Positions 11,001 through 20,011 of a stretch of 64,000 nucleotides of DNA are shown one piece after another; position 1 is the stretch's first letter, and every line of letters starts with the position of its first letter. The stretch is from Muribaculaceae bacterium (GTDB lineage Bacteria; Bacteroidota; Bacteroidia; Bacteroidales; Muribaculaceae): the NCBI GenBank assembly GCA_011959405.1, contig BLLX01000001.1, positions 1 to 64,000 of the forward strand, read 5' to 3'. Position numbers and translations under genes: made by a program. The notes under the pieces were generated by a model, which ran no database searches, was not told the origin of the DNA, and saw only the letters and a program-made list of their open reading frames with translations.

Positions 11001-12361
11001 TGTACGCTCATAATCTGGCCGCTGTGTCGATTGATGTGCCCTCTAAAGTTGTCGCTAATGAACTGAACGAAATCGGCATCACGGTTGAAAACACCGGCAC
11101 TATGGCTGCTTCGGGTTATTCGGTTGAAGTATATCGCAACGGATCTGTGGTGGCTATAGTCGAAGGCAGTGAGGTTGAACCGGAGGGAAGAGTGTTGCTT
11201 AAGGCTGCAGATATGCCACATGTCGCGTCAGGTCCTAAAGTAACATATCATGCCGAGGTTGTCTACGAGTATGATGAAGATGAGACTGACAATGTCACAT
11301 CTCCTGTGACGGTGCGTCTCTCAGTACCTAAATATCCGGTTGTGACTGATCTGACGGCCGAAAAATCATCCGGTAAAGTAGTTATGGCGTGGAGTGAACC
11401 GAATATTACCGACCCCATTGCAACTGAAGTGACCGAAGATTTCGAGGATTACGAGTCATTTGCCATAGATGACCTCGGAGAGTGGACCATGTATGATTGT
11501 GATGGCGCGGTGAGCGAAGGCATCCAGGGTATCGACGTGCCCCATCTCAGGAAAGACCCGTTTGCATATATGGTTATGGACCGTACATATCCCGCGTTCA
11601 ATGACTCATACGAAGCTCATTCCGGTTCCAAATACCTGGCAGCATTCTTCAGTCTGTTTGTTCCCAATGATGACTGGTTGGTTTCACCGCTGTTGTGGGA
11701 CGGAGAACAGGATGTCTCGTTCTGGGCGCGCAGTTACTACGACGCACACCTCGAATCATTTGAATTCCTGATTTCTTCAACTGGCAAAGAAACAGATGAT
11801 TTCTCTGTCGTTTACCGTCAGGAGGGAATCATGACCGTATGGACAAACTTCACGTATACACTGCCTGCCGGTACCAAATACTTTGCCATACGGTGTGTGT
11901 CCGATGACAAGTTTGCATTCTTTGTGGACGATATAACTTACACCCCTGCACCATCATATATGGCCGATCTGAAATTGTTGGGCTACAATGTCTATCGCAA
12001 TGGAGAGCGCCTTAATGATAAAATGCTGACATCGACATCGTTTGTGGATGAGAATCCCGTAGCCGGAGATAAAAACTACAATGTCTCTGTTGTTTATGAT
12101 CAGGGAGAGTCTGCACTGTCCAATACCGTAGGCATAGATATTTCATCTCTGGATGAGATTGCGTCCGACGGAGTGAATATCGGCGTAGTCGGATCAAATG
12201 TCGTTGTTTACAATGCTTCCGGCAGACAGATCGAGGTGTTTGGCATTGACGGCACACTGGTGTTTGCTGCTGACGGAGCCGAAAAGATGACCATACCGTT
12301 GTCTACGGGCATATATATTGTAAAGGCCGGCAACAAGACCGCTAAGGTTGGAGTAAGATAA
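8006..12361 (+). CDS. Large secreted multidomain protein (Fn3-like and choice-of-anchor J domains, T9SS-like tail)
   Basis: A 1451-residue protein with signal peptide (cleavage near MGAAP, about residue 24). An N-terminal region of about 250 residues looks propeller-like. It is followed by repeated Fn3-like units and three jelly-roll 'cleaved adhesin/choice-of-anchor' domains, recognised by E-[TSD]-F openings and the DDWLITPP and DDWLVSPLL motifs (about residues 490, 840 and 1150). The C-terminal 70 residues resemble a type A T9SS sorting domain ending in GIYIVKAGNKTAKVGVR. Known relatives are surface or secreted adhesins and proteases; no catalytic domain is visible here. It lies 35 bases after the dcp-like gene and precedes a hairpin terminator. 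Confidence 0.8.
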   Translation: MINQISRLLLASAVTALPLYMGAAPVPEMYALMLDSESWTDATPYGIYRLPFQDGDPIELVNGNATGEMFEARGGAVYANGKYFTARTFYTGGKPSRTIHYIYDTETWELIDEFDGDPYFQASDMAYDPSSDTVYGSFAKFKEGTNVPECYSLGKVDISTGIMTRICDLDAMWRACAFDDEGNLYAVRAGETLCDFAKIDKTTGAAEVIAANIPPSYYLTTGTIDNDTRRFYYAICMDEGSAMCAIDLDSGKFEIPYEFPGGEAFSGMYIPIHVPEEAPSPVSGLDFDFRGPALNGNVVFEMPSYAKSGDILVGELSYRLKINGRDYTSGKGAPGATMKVPVSVSAPGNYTVVVTASNLDGESFPVPMTQWIGNDYPCAPAEVAMTYEDGIATVRWDAVTLAEHDGYLNAADVTYTVVRQPDGVRVVDNKKFTLFSEPIPEPEDFIEYYYTVVATHAGLSAEEVKSNAVRLGHCSIPYEETFTDADSFEYFTVLDANNDGYTWKAYNKQARISYNVAYKTVGMDDWLITPPMRLEAGQAYEFSMDAYTGETTCPERVEVYFGTSPNVGSMTRKIISATDLTQGFHPQRLKGEISVTTAGNYYFGIHACSDPDSYMLYVDNISVVGGPDSNAPDAVGNLSVTPDAAGANSVTVSFTLPSKTVGGAALSAISKVEILRDGTLIHEIASPSVGGTVSYVDDNNLSNGLHTYSVRAYNQAGIGRTVDAKVFVGINYPNAPSWAKAREISATGEVNITWSEVETDVDGHPVNGQISYSILEVNGNERNTIATGLKELSYTYKPDVNTDTQQFISYTVFAETSAGLSASGTSTGWVIVGNADCLPYHESFSNEDLSTVWGTSQSGMGQWYTVSKLNKNEYNPEINPQDGDSGMLAFVPIMNGDQATVESAKIDLSGAKAPVLMFHYYAMTAPANELEVMVNDGENWTSQKKISVAADNGKEGWRKVIVPLSAYRDGVIRIAFVATSNSSNAKGYVAIDNVYVRELYAHNLAAVSIDVPSKVVANELNEIGITVENTGTMAASGYSVEVYRNGSVVAIVEGSEVEPEGRVLLKAADMPHVASGPKVTYHAEVVYEYDEDETDNVTSPVTVRLSVPKYPVVTDLTAEKSSGKVVMAWSEPNITDPIATEVTEDFEDYESFAIDDLGEWTMYDCDGAVSEGIQGIDVPHLRKDPFAYMVMDRTYPAFNDSYEAHSGSKYLAAFFSLFVPNDDWLVSPLLWDGEQDVSFWARSYYDAHLESFEFLISSTGKETDDFSVVYRQEGIMTVWTNFTYTLPAGTKYFAIRCVSDDKFAFFVDDITYTPAPSYMADLKLLGYNVYRNGERLNDKMLTSTSFVDENPVAGDKNYNVSVVYDQGESALSNTVGIDISSLDEIASDGVNIGVVGSNVVVYNASGRQIEVFGIDGTLVFAADGAEKMTIPLSTGIYIVKAGNKTAKVGVR

Positions 12362-12387
12362 CCGACCGCTGTCATTATAGAAAGGAT

Positions 12388-12415
12388 AAGGGCACGACTA
12401 AAAAGTCGCGCCCTT
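12388..12415. terminator. Hairpin between convergent genes
   Basis: Arms 12388-12398 and 12405-12415 pair over 11 positions with one mismatch around an A-rich loop, and are followed by ATTCTTTC on the plus strand. It lies between the stop of the large secreted protein and the stop of the AraC gene. Confidence 0.6.
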
Positions 12416-12452
12416 ATTCTTTCATCGGATTATGTGCGGTGGGCCGCTGTGT

Positions 12453-13346
12453 CTATTCGTGCTGGGTGATGAATTGTCTGGGGGTGACGCCGACTTTGTT
12501 TTTGAAAAAACGGATGAAGTGTTGCGGATATTGGAAGCCGAGAGAGTAGGCGATTTCAGTCACGTTTTTAGTGCCTTGAAGTAGTTGGAGTTTTGCGTGG
12601 CTGAGGAGTTTGCGGTGTATGTATTCCTGTGCCGTTTGTCCGGTGGACCGTTTCACGAGGTCGCCGAAGTAGTTGGGCGACAATGCCACTTTGTCTGCAA
12701 AGTATTTTACGTTGGGAATGCCGAGTTCGCTTATTTCGGAACTGTGTATGTAATCATCAAGCAGCGATTCAAAGCGAGACATGATTCCGTCATTAAGCGG
12801 TTTCCTGATGTCGAATTGACGACTGTAAAATCTCAGGCAATAATCAAGCAGGAGTTCGATATTGCTTACTGTCAGCTGTCTTGAGAATTGATCCGGCTGA
12901 CATGACAGTTCGTTTTGAATATGGTTGAAGATGTCTGTTACCAGTTGACGCTCGTTTTCGTCGAGATGCAGGGCTTCGTATGATTCGTAGGAAAAGAATG
13001 TGTATCGGCTGATTTTGCCGGCAAGTGATGTGCGAAACAGCAGATCCGGGTGAAATAGCAGTCCGATGCTTCGCGGAGGTTCGGTGCCATTCGGAACTTT
13101 GGAAATCTTGGTCGTCTGTCCGGGGCCTATGCAGACCACTGACATCGCGTCGAAATCATATTCGGTTTTTCCGTAGTTTATCACGCATCCTTTTGTCTCT
13201 TTTAGAAACATTGCATAAAATCCCCAGTTGATAGTCGCTTCGCGTACCTGATCCGCATTGTTGAATTCTACTACGCTCACTAAAGGGTGTAACAGAAGCT
13301 TTCCGAAAAAATCGCAGTATTGGCCTATGGTTGTGAATATTTCCAT
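12453..13346 (-). CDS. AraC family transcriptional regulator
   Basis: A 297-residue cytosolic DNA-binding protein. The C-terminal 100 residues form the double helix-turn-helix of AraC/XylS proteins, with LSPNYFGDLVKR in the first helix pair and VTEIAYSLGFQYPQHFIRFF in the second. The N-terminal part is a cupin-type sensing domain of unknown ligand. A TAAATTTG (-7-type) box ends 7 bases before the start codon, at 13354-13361, implying a very short leader if it is used. The neighbouring fragment of a RibD/DHFR-like reductase may be a lost target; the present target is unknown. Confidence 0.9.
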   Translation of the reverse strand: MEIFTTIGQYCDFFGKLLLHPLVSVVEFNNADQVREATINWGFYAMFLKETKGCVINYGKTEYDFDAMSVVCIGPGQTTKISKVPNGTEPPRSIGLLFHPDLLFRTSLAGKISRYTFFSYESYEALHLDENERQLVTDIFNHIQNELSCQPDQFSRQLTVSNIELLLDYCLRFYSRQFDIRKPLNDGIMSRFESLLDDYIHSSEISELGIPNVKYFADKVALSPNYFGDLVKRSTGQTAQEYIHRKLLSHAKLQLLQGTKNVTEIAYSLGFQYPQHFIRFFKNKVGVTPRQFITQHE

Positions 13347-13477
13347 AATGTCGCAAATTTACGAAAATTGTGGTAAATCAGTCCGTTTATTATTTTTATT
13401 CTATATTATTATATTAGGATGCGGAATCTGTAAATATGGTTGTTATATAGTCGGCACTGGTAGTGACAGGACAGTGA

Positions 13478-13681
13478 AAAGTACGTATTTTTCTGGAAGA
13501 GGGGCTGATTGATGAAGTCAGCGTGATGATAGCGCCGGGTGTTGACGGTCGTCAGGGAATGGCGACAATATTTGACGGTATACGGCGCTGTGACGGAATG
13601 CCGGCTCGGCGTCTCAGACTTAAGTCCATGTCGGATATCGGCGATGGCACTGTCTGGTTGCGCTATTATATAATGGAGTGA
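13478..13681 (+). pseudogene. 3' remnant of a RibD C-terminal / DHFR-superfamily reductase gene
   Basis: After a stop at 13475-13477 this frame reads 67 codons to TGA. It contains GLIDEVSVMIAPGVDGRQG, then a TIFDGI segment and ARRLRLKS followed by VWLRYYIME. These are the last third of Bacteroidota 'dihydrofolate reductase family' (RibD_C-like) proteins, which normally run about 220-230 residues and use NADPH. There is no start codon and no N-terminal nucleotide-binding part, and the upstream 100 bases are AT-rich non-coding sequence. I read it as a truncated, non-functional gene left by a deletion. Confidence 0.6.
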
Positions 13682-13691
13682 TGCTGCTGTG

Positions 13692-15188
13692 TCACAGATC
13701 AATATTGTCTGGGCTGTAAGGATATATCATATATTTGGCAATGCCGAACAGCAGGGCTCCGACCATTTGGTACGGCGATGCTTCCGGCTTATGGATATAG
13801 TCAAAGGCTGGCGTGTGCAGACAATCCGGGTTCAATCCTTGTAAATCTGCCGGATATGGTTCTGTTGAGAGACGCATGTTGACCATGTCGAATCTCAATT
13901 TCCGGAATTTTAAAAGTGTGGCAAGGCCTATGTTTCCGTCTATATTGTCTGATAGCATGCTGTGGTCTTCACTGACGAATATAGATGGCAATGAGACGGT
14001 GTTGCCTGCGAGTGACAACGGAATGTCTGTGAGCTTGTAGCCGTTAAGTTTACTCCATCCGCCGATTCCCGCCATCCGTAATGAATCGGGAGTGCCTTTG
14101 GCTTCTGTGACGAATTCCTTGTTGCGGTTATAGAACATATCTGACAGTATGCCGTCCGAGCCGTCTCCTGTGTCTATGTTCATCAGTGCGGGAAGTCCGG
14201 CCACCGATGCTTTTGTAAGCAGATTCATGCCTGATGAAAAGCACATGTTGGATGGAGTTCCGTCGCGCTCTCCGGCTGCCGTCGGCACAGAGATTGTATT
14301 GGATGAGAAATCAATGGTCAGATCCTTGAGCGCAAGCATTATATCGCTGCCGATCACCAGTTTAAGGTGTTTCATGTATTTGTCGGCCTCTTCATGGCCG
14401 CTTTTCACCGGAATGACGTAGAACGGCACGTCGGTTACAGTGATTTCTCCGAGTCTGATTTCTTTTGCAATGGCTATATGGCCTGATGCCATTCCCATCC
14501 CGGATACGGTGACAGGAACATCCAACGGAATCATATCATAAGCCATGGCAAGGGAATCGCTGATTATGTTGGCTCCTGCTCCGGTATCGAACATTATGCC
14601 GGCTTTTTTGCCGTTGACTATGCAATTGTCCAGCATCATGGCTGCAGCCGGTTTGTCGGCCGGACCGATATTGGTGTCAATCTGGAAACTGAAGGTTGCG
14701 ATTTTGCCTTGTGTGTTAAAGGATACCTGATTGGTCTTGTATGCGGACAGTGCTTTATATTGATCGGTCATGTTGCGCAATCTTGTCGATGTGGCCGAAT
14801 CAAGATATTGTTCTGTTGCTGCGTGTATTGCCGATATCAGATCGGCCGCGACGTCACTGTGGCCTGTGCGGCTGAGATCCATAGCATACATCATGGACGA
14901 ACTTACCGCATTGTCCACGCCGAGATAGTCAGAATAGTCTGCCAGTAACTCGCCGAATGCAGGAATGGACACGTCGGGACGGTTGAGACGGTTGCCTATC
15001 AGTGCTCTGGAAAAAACTTCAAGAAACGGAGAGATTGAGTCTTTTGGCAGAGAGTTATACTGTTTTTCCAGTTCAAACCAGTCGGCGTTGTTCATGGCAT
15101 TTCCGATCCGTTCGTCAGCCGTCTGGGCCGACAGTGTCGGATTGAGCAACATGATGATTGCGGATATAAATAACAGAGACTTTTTCAT
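13692..15188 (-). CDS. Secreted retropepsin-like aspartyl protease
   Basis: A 498-residue exported protein with a signal peptide ending at LSAQ (residue 22), a helical N-terminal region, then two retropepsin-like halves. Each half carries an Asp-Thr-Gly motif: FDTGAGAN (Asp201) and IDTGDGSD (Asp339). The two DTG loops would form one active site by intramolecular pairing, as in pepsin-like dimers. Its substrate is unknown. Upstream, TACATTTG at 15221-15228 (minus strand) fits a -7 box. It is divergent from the GH123-like gene. Confidence 0.85.
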   Translation of the reverse strand: MKKSLLFISAIIMLLNPTLSAQTADERIGNAMNNADWFELEKQYNSLPKDSISPFLEVFSRALIGNRLNRPDVSIPAFGELLADYSDYLGVDNAVSSSMMYAMDLSRTGHSDVAADLISAIHAATEQYLDSATSTRLRNMTDQYKALSAYKTNQVSFNTQGKIATFSFQIDTNIGPADKPAAAMMLDNCIVNGKKAGIMFDTGAGANIISDSLAMAYDMIPLDVPVTVSGMGMASGHIAIAKEIRLGEITVTDVPFYVIPVKSGHEEADKYMKHLKLVIGSDIMLALKDLTIDFSSNTISVPTAAGERDGTPSNMCFSSGMNLLTKASVAGLPALMNIDTGDGSDGILSDMFYNRNKEFVTEAKGTPDSLRMAGIGGWSKLNGYKLTDIPLSLAGNTVSLPSIFVSEDHSMLSDNIDGNIGLATLLKFRKLRFDMVNMRLSTEPYPADLQGLNPDCLHTPAFDYIHKPEASPYQMVGALLFGIAKYMIYPYSPDNIDL

Positions 15189-15220
15189 GTCAGTATGCTG
15201 TTAGAAATTTGAGATGTGTC

Positions 15221-15228
15221 CAAATGTA
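15221..15228 (-). promoter_or_regulatory. -7 box (TACATTTG) of the aspartyl protease gene
   Basis: The minus strand reads TACATTTG 32 bases before the start codon. The nearest upstream TTG leaves only 17 bases of spacing, slightly short for the consensus. Confidence 0.45.
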
Positions 15229-15271
15229 CGAAAAAGCGGTGAAAACAATCGCCATTGATGTAATTTAATTG

Positions 15272-15330
15272 AAAAACTGTAACTTTGTTCAGATTAGATG
15301 CTTTAATATCATTAAAAAACTGTAAATTTG
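15272..15330 (+). promoter_or_regulatory. Duplicated -7-like elements upstream of the GH123-like gene
   Basis: Two near-identical 16-mers, aaaaactgtaactttg (15272-15287) and aaaaactgtaaatttg (15315-15330), lie 43 bases apart. Each ends in a TAnnTTTG -7 box. They may be tandem promoters or a repeated regulator site covering them. Confidence 0.45.
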
Positions 15331-15352
15331 TAAAAATCATATATTTGAAACC

Positions 15353-17818
15353 ATGAAAAAACTAATTTGTTGTCTTATAGTGTCTTCTGTTGTCGATGTG
15401 TGTATGGCTCAGCAGACAATAGTATCTCTGGGAGAACCATTGACAGCAGTCGGACAGATTGTCGACGGCGGACAGTATGTATTGAAAAACGTGGGGCGTA
15501 ATAACTATTTGTATGAATCGCCATATACCACCTTGTTCATGAGCGGCATGCCCACTTTCGGCACCGATTCCAGCATGGACTATGTTATTACCGTGGGGTG
15601 TGATGCCGATGGCAAGTATACTTTTCAGACCCGCAGGGGGCGTTATATCCCCGAGGTGCCGGATGGCCGGCCATACACTGTAGGCAAGGCTGAGGGTGCC
15701 GGACATTTTGTTGTAGAGAAGGCTGCCAATGGTCATTTTACAATTGTCAACTCGGTTAATACGGCCTATGGCTTTGACGCTACTGCATCGGACTTTGTCG
15801 GGTGGAATGCTAAGCAGGGTGCCAATTGTTTTTATGCCATATATCCTGCTGAAACCGGTGCTATCAATTATCCTTTGGAATCATATCAGGAGCCGGACGA
15901 CAGTTCCGAAGCCGATATTGAAGCGTGGAGCGCTCTGGAAAACCAGTCGAAAATATACGTTTCGTGGGCATCGAAGGATGTACATTATAAAAAGCGGGAG
16001 GTGCCGGCGTTGAAAATGCAGAGCGAACACACTGTTACAGCATGGCGTGGTGAGCGCCTGGGTATAGAGGCCGTGATTTTTTCTGCTAAAGGGTCGGTTG
16101 GAAACCTGAGCCTGTCGCTTTCGTCATGGCGTGATTCAGAAACCGGAGAGGTTGTCGTCCCTGCCGAGCATGGCGAGGTGGGCTTTATGCGCTATGTGCT
16201 GACGGACGATTATCGGGCCTGTAGGGATCATGATTACAGTCTTGAGCCATGGCTTGTGGCCGATGTGATTGATGGCGACGGAGGAGCCATGGCTCTGGAG
16301 GCACGCACGACGCGTCCGGTATGGTGCACGCTGGAAGTGCCGCGTGACATACCGTCGGGATGCTATGTGGTGACTCTGGGTATCACGGATTCGGCAACCG
16401 GGCTGGTAGATAGCCTGAAATTGAATGTGAATGTCGACGGTCGTACGCTTCCGTTGCCGTCGGATCAGCGTTTTCATCTCGATTTGTGGCAGCAGCCGTA
16501 CTCTGTGTCGCGTTATCATGGGGTGGAGCGTTGGAGCGAAGAACATTTCGCCGCTCTTCGGCCATATATGCGGAGCCTTGCAAGGGCCGGGCAAAAAGTG
16601 GTTTCGACATTTTTGTTTTTTGAACCTTGGGGAGATCAGAGTAATGATAAGTTTGATCCGATGGTTCAGGTGATAAAATGTGCGGACGGTACGTGGAAGT
16701 ATGACTATAGTGTTTTTGATCGATATGTGAAGCTGATGGAAGAATGCGGTATTGACAGACAGATCAATTGTTTCTCGATGATTCCGTGGGATATGAATTT
16801 CCGGTATATGGACGAAGCTACAGATAGTTACCGGTTCTTAAACGCACAGACTACTTCGGATGAATATCGTGAATTATGGAGATCATTCCTTACTGATTTT
16901 GCCGCACACCTTAAAAAATGCGGATGGTTTGACAAGACGTGTATGTCGATGGATGAGCGCGGTCTGTCCAGTATGCTTGACGCATATAATCTGGTTCAGG
17001 AGACGGTGCCTGGCATGAAGATGGCATTGGCTGGTAGCTATCATGTAGAACTTGTCGATAAACTTTATGACTATTGCGTGAACTATGGCGCCCGTTTTTC
17101 TGAAAAAGAATTGTCGGCCCGTAAAGCTGCCGGTCATATCACCACGTTATACACGAGTTGTTCGGATGTCATGCCGAATATATATTCAAACAGTGATCCG
17201 GCCGACGCTGCATATTTGCCGCTTCATGCCGTTGCTAACGATTTTGACGGCTATCTGCATTGGTCATGGCTTAACTGGACCGAACAGCCGTTGCTTGACA
17301 CGCGTTTCCGCCTTTTTGGTGCAGGTGATACGTATGCTTTTTATCCCGGTAACCGTTCATCTGTGCGCTTTGAGCGGCTTATCGAAGGAATTCAGCTTGC
17401 CGAGAAGATCTATATGCTGCGTGATGAGTATGCAGCAGCTGGCAACGATAACGCACTGTTGAAGATTGAATCCGCATTAAGACAGTTTAAGAGCGGAAAT
17501 ATAAGTGCTACAAGGACGTCCGCGTCTCTTGTCTCGCGACTTCATGCTGCGGTCAATGATCTTTATGTCCCCTCATCTCTTCCTGAAGATGTGGTTGAAG
17601 GCATGGATAGTCTGGTCCGTTGGAACGGATCACGTATGACTGCCGACGAGCCTGTGACGGTCTATGTGTATGACTTTTCAGGATCACTGATAGAGCAATC
17701 AGCAAAAGTTACATCATTTGAACTCGTGAATTATTCGCCTGGCAATTATGTGATCAAGGCCGTGTCGTCCGGCGGGAAATGCTATACGTATAAACTGCGT
17801 CATGCATTGTTGCTCTGA
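15353..17818 (+). CDS. Secreted glycoside hydrolase, GH123 / DUF4091-like, with T9SS-like tail
   Basis: An 821-residue exported protein. The signal peptide ends near CMAQ (residue 20). An N-terminal domain of about 150 residues is beta-trefoil-like, followed by a beta-sandwich and a TIM-barrel-like catalytic region with the adjacent acid pair MDE at Asp534-Glu535. That pair corresponds to the Asp-Glu used for substrate-assisted catalysis in GH123 N-acetylgalactosaminidases. The Trp-rich GYLHWSWLNWTEQP further on is typical of the family's DUF4091 part. The last 65 residues form a sorting-type domain ending in GNYVIKA and YKLRH. The sugar specificity is inferred. Confidence 0.75.
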   Translation: MKKLICCLIVSSVVDVCMAQQTIVSLGEPLTAVGQIVDGGQYVLKNVGRNNYLYESPYTTLFMSGMPTFGTDSSMDYVITVGCDADGKYTFQTRRGRYIPEVPDGRPYTVGKAEGAGHFVVEKAANGHFTIVNSVNTAYGFDATASDFVGWNAKQGANCFYAIYPAETGAINYPLESYQEPDDSSEADIEAWSALENQSKIYVSWASKDVHYKKREVPALKMQSEHTVTAWRGERLGIEAVIFSAKGSVGNLSLSLSSWRDSETGEVVVPAEHGEVGFMRYVLTDDYRACRDHDYSLEPWLVADVIDGDGGAMALEARTTRPVWCTLEVPRDIPSGCYVVTLGITDSATGLVDSLKLNVNVDGRTLPLPSDQRFHLDLWQQPYSVSRYHGVERWSEEHFAALRPYMRSLARAGQKVVSTFLFFEPWGDQSNDKFDPMVQVIKCADGTWKYDYSVFDRYVKLMEECGIDRQINCFSMIPWDMNFRYMDEATDSYRFLNAQTTSDEYRELWRSFLTDFAAHLKKCGWFDKTCMSMDERGLSSMLDAYNLVQETVPGMKMALAGSYHVELVDKLYDYCVNYGARFSEKELSARKAAGHITTLYTSCSDVMPNIYSNSDPADAAYLPLHAVANDFDGYLHWSWLNWTEQPLLDTRFRLFGAGDTYAFYPGNRSSVRFERLIEGIQLAEKIYMLRDEYAAAGNDNALLKIESALRQFKSGNISATRTSASLVSRLHAAVNDLYVPSSLPEDVVEGMDSLVRWNGSRMTADEPVTVYVYDFSGSLIEQSAKVTSFELVNYSPGNYVIKAVSSGGKCYTYKLRHALLL

Positions 17819-17834
17819 CGCGGTCTGTTGGGTT

Positions 17835-20003
17835 TTACGATCGTCTGGGCAGAACGATCCGTTCGCCCAGATATTTTGCGAGGTCGGCAATGATCTGCCG
17901 GAGCTGTTGCTGCTCGGTCATTAACTGGAGCACGCGGTCATGGTCATTGTCGGCCACCGCTTTGGCAAGATCGGCGCGCAACTCTTTTTCCCTGCATTCC
18001 AACACGGCGTTTTTCCATCCGTAGACCGACTTCGGCACACGGTCCTGCAGGCAGTCGCGTTCGGTCTCGATGCGGGAATGTTTGGTGTGGATCTTGCTGA
18101 GGACGTATTTTTCACTGACTAAGGTAGTCACAAGTTTCCTCACGGTGTCATCGGGGTCGGATGCGAGTGCCCGGGAAATAAACAGTTCGTCGAAATCAGC
18201 AAGGCCGTCGTTGATATATGCTTCGGTACGGGCTTTCAGGTCGCTTTCCATTTTCTGGGCTTCGATGACGGTGCGCGCATCGCGGCTGATCATATCCATG
18301 CCGGTGCGGAAACCAGATTCGCTTTCAGCCTGAAGTTGCATTTGGCGGGTATGACGTTCGGTCCGCCATGATTCCTGTAGACCGCATGCGGCCCTGTATG
18401 CCGACAGGAGATCGGGATTTGAAAATGTGAGGTCATCGCGGCGAAGTTCGGAGTCGACATATTCAAGCACGTTCATTGACGAGGTGTTGCCTTCGGCATC
18501 GACGGCATCACAAAGGTGTACCATGCCGTATTTCAGCACAAGCCTTAGTGTCTCGGTTTCGTACGGACGCATGAAACTGCTACGGTCGGCGGTGGATGCG
18601 TCGGGATTCCGGCGGATTACGGTAGCTTCGACTGCCATCGTTTCATTTGACGACTGCTCCGTGCGGTTGCTCTTTTGTCTGGCTTCTGCCGCTTCGTTGC
18701 GGAAGCGAGCCACCTGCAGGGCGATGGTGCTTTCATTGGCCGACAGCAGTCTGGAACATTCCTTGACATATTCGTTGCGTATCACCTCGTCCGGTATCAC
18801 TGAAATGGAGCGTACGATTGAGGTGATAACCCGTGAGCGCGCTATCGGATCGTTGCCGTTCACATCCTTGAGAAGAATATCGGTTTTGAACCTGAGAAAA
18901 TCTGTCTCGTTGGAATTCATGTAGTCCGTTATCTCTTCCAGAGTATGGGACTGGGCGAATGAATCAGGATCTTCACCTTCCGGCAGCAGCATCACTTTGA
19001 TGTTGAGTCCTTCGGCCAGCAGCATGTCGATTCCTCGGAGAGATGCCTTTATACCTGCCGGGTCGCTGTCGTAGATTACGGTGACGTTTTGGGTGAAACG
19101 GTGTATCAGTGAAATCTGCCCGTCGGTCAGAGAAGTACCCGATGATGCAACCACATTCTCCACTCCCCGTTGCGACATTGATATGACATCCATATAGCCT
19201 TCCACCAGAATGCACTTGTCGGCGGCGACGATGGCACGCCGAGCCTGGTACAGGCCATACAGCTGATTGCTCTTATGGTAGATGATGCTCTCCGGCGAGT
19301 TCACGTATTTGGCCACATCCTTTTCTTTGCGCAGAGTACGCCCGCCGAATGCAAGCACTTTGCCTGATAACGCGAATACAGGATATATCACACGCCCGCG
19401 GAAACGGTCGTAGAGTGTGCCGCGATCACTTTTGCCACACAGTCCGGTGTCCAGCAGCAGTTTTTCGGAGTAGCCTTTGCCGAGAGCATCTGATGAGAGT
19501 GCATCACGTCGGTCGAGGGCATATCCGAGTCTGAAACGCTTTATAGCGGCATCCGTGAGACCGCGTACCCGGAAATACGACATGCCAATGGCTTTGCCGT
19601 CGGCAGTATCTGTCAGATTATTCTCGAAGTGAGCCAGTGCGAAATCATTGAGCGCAAGCATGCTTTCGCGTTCTGTGGCGGCAGCGAGCTGTTCGGGTGT
19701 AAGCTCTTCCTCTTCAATTTCGATATTGTATTTGTTGGCAAGCCAACGTAGGGCTTCTCCATAGCTCAGCTGCTCATGCTCCATGATAAATCCCACGGCG
19801 CTTCCTCCTTTTCCGCAAGAGAAGCATTTGCAGTATCCTCGGGCTTTGCTTACGGAAAACGACGGTGTCCGTTCGTTGTGAAACGGACACAGGCCTATAT
19901 AGCTGTTGCCACGGCGCTTCAGATTGACAAAGTCTGACACTACGTCGACTATATCCGCAGTGTCAAGTATTTTTCGTACTGTTTCGGAATCTATGCGTTT
20001 CAT
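17835..20003 (-). CDS. dnaG: DNA primase
   Basis: Synthesises RNA primers for replication with the DnaB helicase. The N-terminal CHC2 zinc finger is intact (Cys39, His42, Cys60, Cys63), followed by the RNA-polymerase core and a Toprim domain with VEGYMDVISM near residue 265. The C-terminal helicase-interaction region is long and charged. The length of 722 is at the upper end for the family. It starts 8 bases after the DUF2752 gene and lies last in a purL-transporter-DUF2752-dnaG transcription unit. Confidence 0.96.
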   Translation of the reverse strand: MKRIDSETVRKILDTADIVDVVSDFVNLKRRGNSYIGLCPFHNERTPSFSVSKARGYCKCFSCGKGGSAVGFIMEHEQLSYGEALRWLANKYNIEIEEEELTPEQLAAATERESMLALNDFALAHFENNLTDTADGKAIGMSYFRVRGLTDAAIKRFRLGYALDRRDALSSDALGKGYSEKLLLDTGLCGKSDRGTLYDRFRGRVIYPVFALSGKVLAFGGRTLRKEKDVAKYVNSPESIIYHKSNQLYGLYQARRAIVAADKCILVEGYMDVISMSQRGVENVVASSGTSLTDGQISLIHRFTQNVTVIYDSDPAGIKASLRGIDMLLAEGLNIKVMLLPEGEDPDSFAQSHTLEEITDYMNSNETDFLRFKTDILLKDVNGNDPIARSRVITSIVRSISVIPDEVIRNEYVKECSRLLSANESTIALQVARFRNEAAEARQKSNRTEQSSNETMAVEATVIRRNPDASTADRSSFMRPYETETLRLVLKYGMVHLCDAVDAEGNTSSMNVLEYVDSELRRDDLTFSNPDLLSAYRAACGLQESWRTERHTRQMQLQAESESGFRTGMDMISRDARTVIEAQKMESDLKARTEAYINDGLADFDELFISRALASDPDDTVRKLVTTLVSEKYVLSKIHTKHSRIETERDCLQDRVPKSVYGWKNAVLECREKELRADLAKAVADNDHDRVLQLMTEQQQLRQIIADLAKYLGERIVLPRRS

Positions 20004-20011
20004 GAACTCTA

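Noticed and set aside
13409..13702. 97-codon minus-strand frame
   Set aside because: It is antisense to the RibD-like remnant, which has clear family motifs on the plus strand.
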